The notes under the pieces: generated by a model
What the model saw: the letters and a program-made list of their open reading frames with translations, nothing else
What the model was told of the DNA's origin: nothing
Databases searched by the model: none
From: Candidatus Falkowiibacteriota bacterium
GTDB taxonomy: Bacteria; Patescibacteriota; Patescibacteriia; JAACEG01
Length of the DNA stretch: 54,584 nt
Reading direction: 5' to 3'
Assembly: GCA_018651725.1 (NCBI GenBank)
Contig: JABIDK010000016.1
Location: 1 to 54,584, forward strand
Program-made: the position numbers and the translations under genes
Shown here: positions 40,002 to 48,189 of the stretch, one piece after another
How the letters are laid out: the number at the start of each line of letters is the position of its first letter
Numbering within the stretch: the first letter of the stretch is position 1

Positions 40002-40349
40002 TTATACTAACTCTATTTGAACTATGTTCGCTCCGTCTCCTTGTCTTGTTCCAAGTTTTGTAATTCTTGTATAACCGCCATCTCTGTCTTTATATTTTTT
40101 TCCTAATTCAAGGGTTTTTTCAATTGCTTTTTTCTGAAGTAAATTCTTAATTAAAGTTCTTCGAGCTGTTAAATCACCTTTTTTAGAAATAGTTATCATT
40201 TTTTCAACCAACGATCTTACTGTTTTAGCTTTTGCGTCTGTTGTTTTAACTTTTTCATAAATTATAATACTGGACGCTAAATTCCTAAGCATCATTTCTC
40301 TTGGAGCCTTTTTTCTATCTAAAATTTTATTTTTATTTCTGTGTCGCAT
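40002..40349 (-). CDS. rplQ: Ribosomal protein bL17
   Basis: RHRNKNKILDRKKAPREMMLRNLASSIIIYEKVKTTDAKAK. Confidence 0.97.
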   Translation of the reverse strand: MRHRNKNKILDRKKAPREMMLRNLASSIIIYEKVKTTDAKAKTVRSLVEKMITISKKGDLTARRTLIKNLLQKKAIEKTLELGKKYKDRDGGYTRITKLGTRQGDGANIVQIELV

Positions 40350-40379
40350 ACATTCGTATCATTTAAACATTTAAACAAA

Positions 40380-41300
40380 TTATTTTGTAGATTTTTTAGT
40401 TTCTTTATCGTCGTCTTGTTTTTTCCCCGCCACTTTATCAGATTTAATGAGGGCGGGATCCCGCTTTGGCGGTGATGTTTTCTTGCTTTCTGATTTTTTT
40501 GATTCTGCCTCTTCTTTTTCGTCGTCTTGTTTTTTTACTTTTTTGCTTTTTGATTTTTTTGATTCTGCCTCTTTATCATCATCTTGTTTTTTTGTTTTCT
40601 TGCTTTCTTGTTTTTTTGAGCCCAAGCTATTATCGATAAAAGTAAACTGTTGAACTAAAATTTCAGTTGCTTCTTTTAGCGCTTCTTCGGGAGTTAAAGA
40701 TCCATCTATTTTAATATCTAGAATAATATTTTCGTAGTTAGTCATCTGCTCAACACGAGCATTTTTTATATTTAACCCAACTTTTTCTATTGGACTAAAG
40801 AAAGAATCAATAGCAATAACTCCAATCTCTTTTTCTCCTCCCCTGTCTTCGATCGGCCAATAACCTCTTCCTTTTTTAACAAATATATCCATCTTTATCT
40901 CTGATTTTTTATCTGTTAAGGTCGCAATATGAGCATCTTTACTAACGATCTCCACATCGCTTGTTGTTTTAATATCTTTGGCTGTTACTTCTTTTTTCCC
41001 TTTTATCTCTAATCTGAGCTTTACATCCTCGTCTGTATGAACCTTAAAGCGAAGTTGTTTTAAATTAAGAATAATTTCTACCACATCCTCCAAAACATTA
41101 GGCATAGTAGAAAACTCATGTTGAACGCCTTTTATTTTAACCGCGTAAACAGCTCCACCTTCCAAAGAAGAAAGAAGAACTCTTTTTAATGCGTTTCCCA
41201 AAGTTATACCATAACCGGGGTAACATGGTCCAATAGTAACTTCGTAGTTATTATCGGCTATTTCTTTAAAATCAATTTTTCGAGGAAGACTAATGCTCAT
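40380..41300 (-). CDS. rpoA: RNA polymerase alpha subunit, NTD only with K/E/S-rich tail, no alpha-CTD
   Basis: GYGITLGNALKRVLLSSLEGGAV.., DGSLTPEEALKEATEILVQQF then low-complexity tail. Confidence 0.95.
   Translation of the reverse strand: MSISLPRKIDFKEIADNNYEVTIGPCYPGYGITLGNALKRVLLSSLEGGAVYAVKIKGVQHEFSTMPNVLEDVVEIILNLKQLRFKVHTDEDVKLRLEIKGKKEVTAKDIKTTSDVEIVSKDAHIATLTDKKSEIKMDIFVKKGRGYWPIEDRGGEKEIGVIAIDSFFSPIEKVGLNIKNARVEQMTNYENIILDIKIDGSLTPEEALKEATEILVQQFTFIDNSLGSKKQESKKTKKQDDDKEAESKKSKSKKVKKQDDEKEEAESKKSESKKTSPPKRDPALIKSDKVAGKKQDDDKETKKSTK
40448..40474. repeat. GC-rich REP-like palindrome inside the rpoA coding sequence
   Basis: atttaatgaGGGCGGGATCCCGCTTTGGCGG; shares ATTTAATGA-R-GGCGGGATCCCGC with reverse complement of 42957-42990. 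Confidence 0.75.
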
Positions 41301-41333
41301 AGAAATAAAATCTATTTAAATAATAAGTTATAT

Positions 41334-41969
41334 TTAACGAGAATAAAATTCAATAATCATTTTAGTGTCAAAACCTTGATCCATTTCACTTATCGATGGG
41401 TTTGACAAAATTTTTATCTCCATTTTTTCCTTATCAAAATTAATCCAACTTGGAATTTCTTGTCCCTTTTTCCCTTTTAGCGATTCTTTCAAGTTTTTGA
41501 AAAAATTTTTATCTTTTTTTGATTCTTTAATTTTAATAATATCTCCAATACTTACTTGGCAAGACGGGATATCTGTTTTATATTTATTAAGAAAAAAATG
41601 TCCATGTCCCACTAACTGCTTGGCTTGCTTTCTGGAGCTAGCTATACCTGAGCGATAAACAACATTATCTAACCTTGCTTCCAATAAATTTATTAAATTT
41701 TCGCTAACGTTACCCTTAGAGCTAATAGCTTTTTCGTAATATTTTTTAAACACCTTTTCCAAAACACCATAGATCTTTTTGGCTTTTTGCTTTTCTCTAA
41801 GCTGTTTTCCGTATTCACTTATCTTTCTACGAGTATTTTTTATTCCATGAAGTCCCGGAGGATAGTTTCTTTTCACAATAGCACACTTCGGAGATAAACA
41901 TCTTTCTCCTTTTAGCATTAATTTCTTGCCTTCTCTTCGACAAATTTTACATTGTGGCTGTTTTAACAT
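41334..41969 (-). CDS. rpsD: Ribosomal protein uS4
   Basis: CKICRREG..CLSPKCAIVKRNYPPGLHG; RLDNVVYRSGIASSRKQAKQLVGHGHFFLN. Confidence 0.97.
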   Translation of the reverse strand: MLKQPQCKICRREGKKLMLKGERCLSPKCAIVKRNYPPGLHGIKNTRRKISEYGKQLREKQKAKKIYGVLEKVFKKYYEKAISSKGNVSENLINLLEARLDNVVYRSGIASSRKQAKQLVGHGHFFLNKYKTDIPSCQVSIGDIIKIKESKKDKNFFKNLKESLKGKKGQEIPSWINFDKEKMEIKILSNPSISEMDQGFDTKMIIEFYSR

Positions 41970-42003
41970 AAATTTATGTTAGACTTATTATGCAACAAGT
42001 CTA

Positions 42004-42384
42004 TTAAACCCTTCTTGGTTTTCTTTGACGACATCCGTTGTGTGGAATCGGCGTCATATCTTTTATTGAAATAATATTAATTCCGTTAGCGTTCAAGGCT
42101 CTAACAGCACTATCCCTTCCCGGACCAACACCCTTTACAGTTACCTGAACATTTTTTAAACCGTAAACTTTTGATTTTTCCGCTACTGCTTTGACAATCA
42201 CTCCAGCAGCATAAGGCGTTGCCTTTTTAGGCCCCTTAAAACCGTTAACACCCGCGCTTGACCAAGCCAAAACATTACCGCTTTGATCGGTTAATGTAAC
42301 GATAGTATTATTATAACTGGCTTTAATATAAGCTCTACCGGTAGTAATCGTTTTTATTTCTTTCTTTTTTTTAGTTTTTTGCAT
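42004..42384 (-). CDS. rpsK: Ribosomal protein uS11
   Basis: GRAYIKASYNNTIVTLTDQSGN, GVGPGRDSAVRAL, PHNGCRQRKPRRV. Confidence 0.97.
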   Translation of the reverse strand: MQKTKKKKEIKTITTGRAYIKASYNNTIVTLTDQSGNVLAWSSAGVNGFKGPKKATPYAAGVIVKAVAEKSKVYGLKNVQVTVKGVGPGRDSAVRALNANGINIISIKDMTPIPHNGCRQRKPRRV

Positions 42385-42426
42385 CGTAATTGTATGTTAT
42401 GTGTTTTATGTTATGTGTTACATGTT

Positions 42427-42816
42427 CTATGTTTTCTGTGCAGCCATTTTTCGTCCGGATCCCATTGTTGACCTCTTATTTCCACGCAAAGTTCTGTTAT
42501 TAGTCTTTGTTCTCTGCCCTCTTGCCGGTAACCCTTTAGCATGCCTAGTCCCACGAAAACATCTGATTTCTTTGTATCTTTTTATATTAAAAGAAATATC
42601 TCTTCTTAAATCTCCTTCAACATTATATTTTTTTTCAATTATTACTCTTAATTTATTTTCATCCTCCTCGGATAAAGCATGCACTCTGATGCTTGGATCA
42701 ACACCCGCTTCTTCCAAAACTTTATTTGATAAAACTCTACCAATACCATAAATATAAGTTAAAGCTATTTCAACTCTTTTTTCTTTTGGTAAATTTATTC
42801 CAGCTATTCTCGCCAT
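42427..42816 (-). CDS. rpsM: Ribosomal protein uS13
   Basis: [48 protein letters not shown]. Confidence 0.97.
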   Translation of the reverse strand: MARIAGINLPKEKRVEIALTYIYGIGRVLSNKVLEEAGVDPSIRVHALSEEDENKLRVIIEKKYNVEGDLRRDISFNIKRYKEIRCFRGTRHAKGLPARGQRTKTNNRTLRGNKRSTMGSGRKMAAQKT

Positions 42817-42833
42817 AAAAAATAAATATTAAA

Positions 42834-42947
42834 TTACCCTTGCCTTTGTTTGTGCTTAGGGTTTTTACAAATTATATGAACTCTTTTCTTGCGTCTTACT
42901 GACTGACAGTCTCGACACATTTTTTTAACTGAAGTTCTAACTTTCAT
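42834..42947 (-). CDS. rpmJ: Ribosomal protein bL36 (absent from the supplied ORF track)
   Basis: Manual translation [37 protein letters not shown]. Confidence 0.95.
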   Translation of the reverse strand: MKVRTSVKKMCRDCQSVRRKKRVHIICKNPKHKQRQG

Positions 42948-42956
42948 AATCTAGTT

Positions 42957-42983
42957 GGTCCCGCTTGGCGGGATCCCGCCTTC
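42957..42983. repeat. GC-rich REP-like palindrome between infA and rpmJ
   Basis: tGGTCCCGCTTGGCGGGATCCCGCCttc. Confidence 0.75.
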
Positions 42984-43019
42984 ATTAAATTAAATTTAGG
43001 TGGCTGGATAGTTACTAAT

Positions 43020-43262
43020 TTAGAATCTATAGGTAATTCTTCCTTTAGTTAAATCGTACGGGGTCATTTCAACCTTCACTTTATCACCCGGTAAAATTCT
43101 AATTCTAAACATTCTCATCTTTCCGGAAAGATGCGCTAAGACCATATGTCCGTTTTCAAGCTCAACCTTAAAAGTCGCCGCTGGCAACAGCTCTAAAACT
43201 GTTCCTTTGGCTTCAATAAAATTTTTGCTATCCGGAGTTTCTTTATTTTTATTTTTTCCCAT
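43020..43262 (-). CDS. infA: Translation initiation factor IF-1
   Basis: [62 protein letters not shown]. Confidence 0.97.
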   Translation of the reverse strand: MGKNKNKETPDSKNFIEAKGTVLELLPAATFKVELENGHMVLAHLSGKMRMFRIRILPGDKVKVEMTPYDLTKGRITYRF

Positions 43263-43409
43263 AAAAACAAATAAAGACCTGGGCTATTTAAAAAACCCTG
43301 TCTATAAAATTAATATTAAATGAATAAAAAAAATATGTCAAGGGCTTACGCCCGTATCTGTAATACATCTTTAAAAATAATATTTTTGCCTTGTTTTTTA
43401 ACATTAAAG

Positions 43410-44330
43410 CTACTGTAAAATAGTCTGACATTCCATAATTTTACATAAATCTTCAAAAGAAGAACTTTCTGCTTTTTCGTATTGCTCTTTAGCTAACTTT
43501 TTAGACTTATCAAATTTATCAAAAATCTGACTCTTAAGTTTTTCAAGAACTTTCTCAGGTATTGTTTTACTAAGCAATTTATATTGCTCCTCCATATGCT
43601 GTTTCCTATTGTCTATAAAACCGACTTGAAAAAATAAAAAATTACGCATTCGTTTCGTATAATTATCCTTTTTTTTATTATCAATCTCATCTAATTTTTC
43701 AGACTCTATTATTTCCTTAGTTATATCGCTATTGTCTTCCCAGAAGAGTCTATGTCCTTCGGCAATAAATTTTTCACTATCACAACCTATCATACCAAGA
43801 TCTGACCAAGCTAAAATCCTATCGTCAAGTGGAGTCTCGTCTGCTAAATTTGGCTGATACAATTTATTATCCTTAAAACCAGGGACCGTTACATTTATCC
43901 CATCCATAGACTTAACTTCTTTAACGGTAAAAACATTATATTTCTTCATTTCATCCTTTGCATAATCGGCGCTTAATTGCTCATTAGTAACAATATGTCT
44001 TTTTCTTACCCCTTCATTATTTAATTCATAACCCTGAACAACATCATGAGCGCAAGCTTTCAATAAACCGATTTGCTGAGTTCGTTCATTCATGTCTCCA
44101 GATTCCACAAAAATTTTTGAAATTTCTTTATATATCTCCACTACATCTTTAGTGTGTTGTCGATCATGAAAATATCTTCTATCTGCAATTTTAAATTCTT
44201 CATCTTGCTCAGAAGAATCTTCAAAGTCTTCTTTTAACTTTTTATCTATTCCCTTTTTAATTTCATCAACTGCTTTCTTTAAAATTTCTGTGGAATTTTC
44301 TATGGAGGGAAATTCAATTAAATTATTCAT
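43410..44330 (-). CDS. HD-domain-like phosphohydrolase, uncharacterized
   Basis: RYFHDRQHTKDVVEIY, LLKACAHDVVQGY, DDRILAWSDLG. Confidence 0.6.
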   Translation of the reverse strand: MNNLIEFPSIENSTEILKKAVDEIKKGIDKKLKEDFEDSSEQDEEFKIADRRYFHDRQHTKDVVEIYKEISKIFVESGDMNERTQQIGLLKACAHDVVQGYELNNEGVRKRHIVTNEQLSADYAKDEMKKYNVFTVKEVKSMDGINVTVPGFKDNKLYQPNLADETPLDDRILAWSDLGMIGCDSEKFIAEGHRLFWEDNSDITKEIIESEKLDEIDNKKKDNYTKRMRNFLFFQVGFIDNRKQHMEEQYKLLSKTIPEKVLEKLKSQIFDKFDKSKKLAKEQYEKAESSSFEDLCKIMECQTILQ

Positions 44331-44352
44331 AATTTATTTATATATATTATGA

Positions 44353-45630
44353 CTATCTCCACGCCTTTCCTTGTCGTACTAATAGCTTCTCTGCCTGTAA
44401 AGGTCGTGCCATTACTTCTTTTACGATCTGCTCTAAACGCATTCCTTGAGAGCCTTTTATTAAAATTAAATCTCCCTTAGAAATTCGTTCTTGTAAAAAT
44501 CGCCCGGCTTTTTCGTTGTCGGAAAAATTAAAAACTTTATCCTTACTCATGCCGGCTGAAATTGCGCTAGCGGCTATTTCACGAGACGCTTCGCCCTTGG
44601 TGATTAAAATGTCTATTCCATTCTGCGCCACGCTAAGACCAACCTGTTTATGTCCTTCTTCAGTGTAACTACCAAGCTCCAGCATATCACCCAGTACAAC
44701 GATTTTTTTTGCGTGTTCAGGTAGCTCAATTTCTTGCATAATTTCCAGAGCTGATTTAACTGAATCAGGAGAAGAGTTATAAGTATCGTCTATTATTAAA
44801 GACTGCTTAATACCCTTAATTAAATTCATTCTTCCTTTTGGTGGAGAAAACTTATTTAAAGATTCAACAATATCCAGTAAATTTATTTCGTAAATTGTGC
44901 CTATTGCTATTGCTGAAAGAACACTGTATATCTGCCCATAACCTAAAATCTTCGGCACAAAAACAGGGACAACTCTTCCCTCAAATATAACCTTAAAGGA
45001 CATTCCATTTGGTTTTCCATTCTTATAACTAATCGTAGCATCACTACATCTAACCTGAGCGCTTCCATCAAACCCAAAACTTAAAACTTTGGCTTTTGTT
45101 TTATCTCTCATTCTCCAAACAATTTCACTATCACGATTTAAAAGAGCAAAATTATTATCCTTTAAATGCTCAATTATTTTTCTCTTTTCTTTTTCAATTT
45201 TCTTTAAACTTTTAAAAAATTCAAAATGAACTTCGCTAACGCTGGTAACAACCCCGATATCGCAAGGAGCAAGTTTAACCAAATAACCAATATCCCCCAC
45301 TTTATCAGCTCCCATCTCTAAAATTAATTTCTGTGGATAACTTTTATCCTCTATTAAAATAAGTTTTAGCGCCTTTAAAAATACCTTTAACCATCCAACA
45401 GACGATTTAGCAGGGCTGCTTTCCCCAATTATGGTTAACGGCACGCCTATCTCATTGTTATAGTTTTTAATACTGGCCCTAACATTTGAGTGTTTTTCCA
45501 AAACAGCTTTCACAGCCTCCTTGGTAGATGTTTTACCAACACTGCCGGTAATACCGATGACATCTGGATCATACTTCTTAAGTATAGCCTTGGATAATAT
45601 TTTTAAAATATATTGGATAACAAATTTCAT
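44353..45630 (-). CDS. murF: UDP-N-acetylmuramoyl-tripeptide--D-alanyl-D-alanine ligase (MurF)
   Basis: GITGSVGKTSTKEAVKAVL, LEMGADKVGDIGYL, LIIDDTYNSSPDSVKSALEIM. Confidence 0.92.
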   Translation of the reverse strand: MKFVIQYILKILSKAILKKYDPDVIGITGSVGKTSTKEAVKAVLEKHSNVRASIKNYNNEIGVPLTIIGESSPAKSSVGWLKVFLKALKLILIEDKSYPQKLILEMGADKVGDIGYLVKLAPCDIGVVTSVSEVHFEFFKSLKKIEKEKRKIIEHLKDNNFALLNRDSEIVWRMRDKTKAKVLSFGFDGSAQVRCSDATISYKNGKPNGMSFKVIFEGRVVPVFVPKILGYGQIYSVLSAIAIGTIYEINLLDIVESLNKFSPPKGRMNLIKGIKQSLIIDDTYNSSPDSVKSALEIMQEIELPEHAKKIVVLGDMLELGSYTEEGHKQVGLSVAQNGIDILITKGEASREIAASAISAGMSKDKVFNFSDNEKAGRFLQERISKGDLILIKGSQGMRLEQIVKEVMARPLQAEKLLVRQGKAWR

Positions 45631-45651
45631 AAATAATTTTTAAGATTTAAT

Positions 45652-45810
45652 GGGACTATTATCAAACACCAGATTAGATATAAATTTTCAGATTTTGAGG
45701 AAATTTCTCTTTAAAAAATTTTGCTTATATAGCATATAGGCCAAATTTTTTAAAGAGAAATTTACCAAAATATGGGAATTTAGAATAATTTGGTGTTTGA
45801 TAATAGTCCC
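45652..45810. mobile_element. Palindromic MITE-like element, copy C (159 bp)
   Basis: Perfect 19-bp TIR GGGACTATTATCAAACACC / GGTGTTTGATAATAGTCCC; flanked by TTAAT (45647-45651) and TTAAT (45811-45815). Confidence 0.9.
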
Positions 45811-47670
45811 TTAATACTCCGGTTCTACTTCATAATAATTTAGCATAAATTTTGCTAATCTGCCAAAGAGCGGAGCAGCTGAACTTTCGGCCCAAATTAC
45901 GTCTTTGGGATTATCTATTCTAACTAGCATCACGAACTTCGGATTTTCTACCGGGGCAAATCCGATAAACGATCCAATTGTTTCGTCTTCCTTATATCCT
46001 CCGCCTTCTTCTTTTGGGACTTGAGCTGTTCCGGTTTTTCCTGCCACATAATACCCCTCCACTCCGGCACGTTTACCATGACCCTTTTTCACAACCGAGG
46101 CCAACATCCCGGAAACTAACGCCGATGTTTTACTTGATATAACTCTTCTTATTTCTTTTGGCTCTGTTTTATTTTCTACGTTATTTGGGGATATAATTTT
46201 TTTAACTATAAAAGGCTTCATTAACACTCCACCGTTTGCAATGGCCCCAAAAGAGCTAACGAGCTGAAGAGGGGTAGTGGAAATTCCTTGTCCAAACGAA
46301 GCCGTAGCGCTATAAATCTCTTGCTTTTTACTTAAAGCTTTTATATCTCCTCGCGACTCCGGGTTTAAATCTACACCGCTTAAACTGCCGAATCCAAAAT
46401 CTTCTACATATTTTTTAAATTTATCTTTTCCGATTTGATTTAAAATAAAAATAGTTCCGGTATTTAACGACTCCTCTAATACATTAGTCATATTCTGAAT
46501 TTCGTGTGATTTAAAGTCAGAGTTACAGATTATTTCCACTCCAACTTTGATACACCCTGCATCATAGTAAGTAGTATTAGGAGAAATTTTGCCTGCGTCA
46601 AGCCCGGCCGCCACTGTGATAGGCTTAAATATGGATCCAGGCTCATATTGAGTGGCTACTGCGGGATTGTTAAATACGCTGATATCTTCCTCTTGAAAAT
46701 AATAATTAGCATCATAATTTGGCTCGCTGCACATCGCGATAATCGCGCCGGTTACAGGATTCATAATTACCACCATTCCGCTATCGGCGTCGTGTGCTTC
46801 AACTGATTTCCTTAACTCCTCGCAGGCTTTAAACTGAATAGATCTATCTATAGTCAAAACCAAATCACTGCCAGACTCAGCCGATGTAATCTTAGAGTTA
46901 TTAGTCGAAAGAAAATATCCTAAAGCATCTTTTTTCCCACAAACTGAGCCGGGCTTTCCTCTTAAAATTTCATCAAAATAACCCTCTACTCCATAACGAC
47001 CTTTTTGGCCTTCATCACTATGACCAACGAATCCTGAAATCTGACTCAACATACTACTCTCGGGGTAGTATCTGAAATTTTCATTAACATAACCAATCCC
47101 ACGTTCCTTTAAAGCTAAAATCTCATCAAGATTTTCTTTTGAAACTTGCTTGGCAATAACTTTATAGCGAGACTTTTTATCAGCTAATTTTTCCTTTAAA
47201 TCTTTTATTTTACTCTCTAAAAACTCCTCCATCTCTTCCTCGCTATAATCATCATCGTAATCATCGTCGTCGTGTTTATCGTCGTCTTGTTTTTTTGCTT
47301 TCTTGTTTTCTTGTTTTTTTTCCTCTATCCACAAGGGCTTCAATATTTCACTTAATTTCTTTGTTAACTCAAGATAATTATCAATAATCGCCGGGTCAGC
47401 ATACACCAAAGCCAATTCATGATTAACAGCCACAGGGTACAGCTCGTCGCTGAATTTATCCTCTAAAAAAATCCGTCCTCGCTTCGGAGTGATTTTCTTA
47501 TAAATATCGTGCTGATCAGAAGATGCTTCAACAAAAAAATTACCGTTTATAACCTGGAGATTAAACAACTTCAACAATATCAAAAAATTAAACAAAAAAA
47601 TAATCGCTAGAACAATATTAAGACGATTATTTTTTTTCTTTCTTCGCGTTTTTTTATTAAAAACCATCAC
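45811..47670 (-). CDS. ftsI: Penicillin-binding protein 2 / FtsI transpeptidase with acidic low-complexity insert
   Basis: YEPGSIFKPITVAAGLD, SLNTGTI, YYVAGKTGTAQVPKEEGGGY. Confidence 0.95.
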   Translation of the reverse strand: MMVFNKKTRRKKKNNRLNIVLAIIFLFNFLILLKLFNLQVINGNFFVEASSDQHDIYKKITPKRGRIFLEDKFSDELYPVAVNHELALVYADPAIIDNYLELTKKLSEILKPLWIEEKKQENKKAKKQDDDKHDDDDYDDDYSEEEMEEFLESKIKDLKEKLADKKSRYKVIAKQVSKENLDEILALKERGIGYVNENFRYYPESSMLSQISGFVGHSDEGQKGRYGVEGYFDEILRGKPGSVCGKKDALGYFLSTNNSKITSAESGSDLVLTIDRSIQFKACEELRKSVEAHDADSGMVVIMNPVTGAIIAMCSEPNYDANYYFQEEDISVFNNPAVATQYEPGSIFKPITVAAGLDAGKISPNTTYYDAGCIKVGVEIICNSDFKSHEIQNMTNVLEESLNTGTIFILNQIGKDKFKKYVEDFGFGSLSGVDLNPESRGDIKALSKKQEIYSATASFGQGISTTPLQLVSSFGAIANGGVLMKPFIVKKIISPNNVENKTEPKEIRRVISSKTSALVSGMLASVVKKGHGKRAGVEGYYVAGKTGTAQVPKEEGGGYKEDETIGSFIGFAPVENPKFVMLVRIDNPKDVIWAESSAAPLFGRLAKFMLNYYEVEPEY

Positions 47671-47734
47671 TTTTAATGAGATTTTTAAAACTTTTGTGAT
47701 ATTGCAGATTATCTCAACCGTCCCAAATATCCCA

Positions 47735-48061
47735 TTATTTAGCTACTGCCACTGCTTCTTTTGTTTTTAAATATTCCATTTTTTCCACAGCTACCATTTT
47801 TAAGTCTTCCAAACGATCGTTAACGCTCGCCAAAGACTGTAATTCAGACGCCTTCAACTCCAGTGATTCTTTTGCCTCTTTCAAATTACTAATTTCCTTT
47901 TTTAAATCGTTCATCTTATAAGCTGAAGTTGATTTTTCATTTACCTGCAATAAATAAAAAACTCCTATTCCTATTAAAAAACAAATGCAAAGCATTTTAA
48001 AAAGATAATTGTTACTTTTCTTTTTTCTCCTAATATTTCTTTTTTTTCTCGTTCTTGGCAT
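47735..48061 (-). CDS. FtsL/DivIC-like septum protein
   Basis: Single N-terminal TM plus coiled coil, located between rsmH and ftsI. Confidence 0.65.
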   Translation of the reverse strand: MPRTRKKRNIRRKKKSNNYLFKMLCICFLIGIGVFYLLQVNEKSTSAYKMNDLKKEISNLKEAKESLELKASELQSLASVNDRLEDLKMVAVEKMEYLKTKEAVAVAK

Positions 48062-48107
48062 ATTTTTAAATATTTTACTTCCTCTCTTAACTGTATATTG
48101 TAATTAT

Positions 48108-48153
48108 CTCTGCAGCGAGGACTGTCTGAGCGAAGCGAGTTCCGCAGCAAAGA
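48108..48153. repeat. GC-rich repeat element in intergenic space
   Basis: CTCTGCAGCGAGGACTGTCTGAGCGAAGCGAGTTCCGCAGCAAAG. Confidence 0.5.
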
Positions 48154-48189
48154 AATAAATAATCTTGCCAGCACCCGCCTTTAATAAAA

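Noticed and set aside
42389-42430. ATGTTATGTGTT-type repeats between rpsK and rpsM
   Set aside because: Short degenerate low-complexity sequence; probably replication-slippage product, no further signal.
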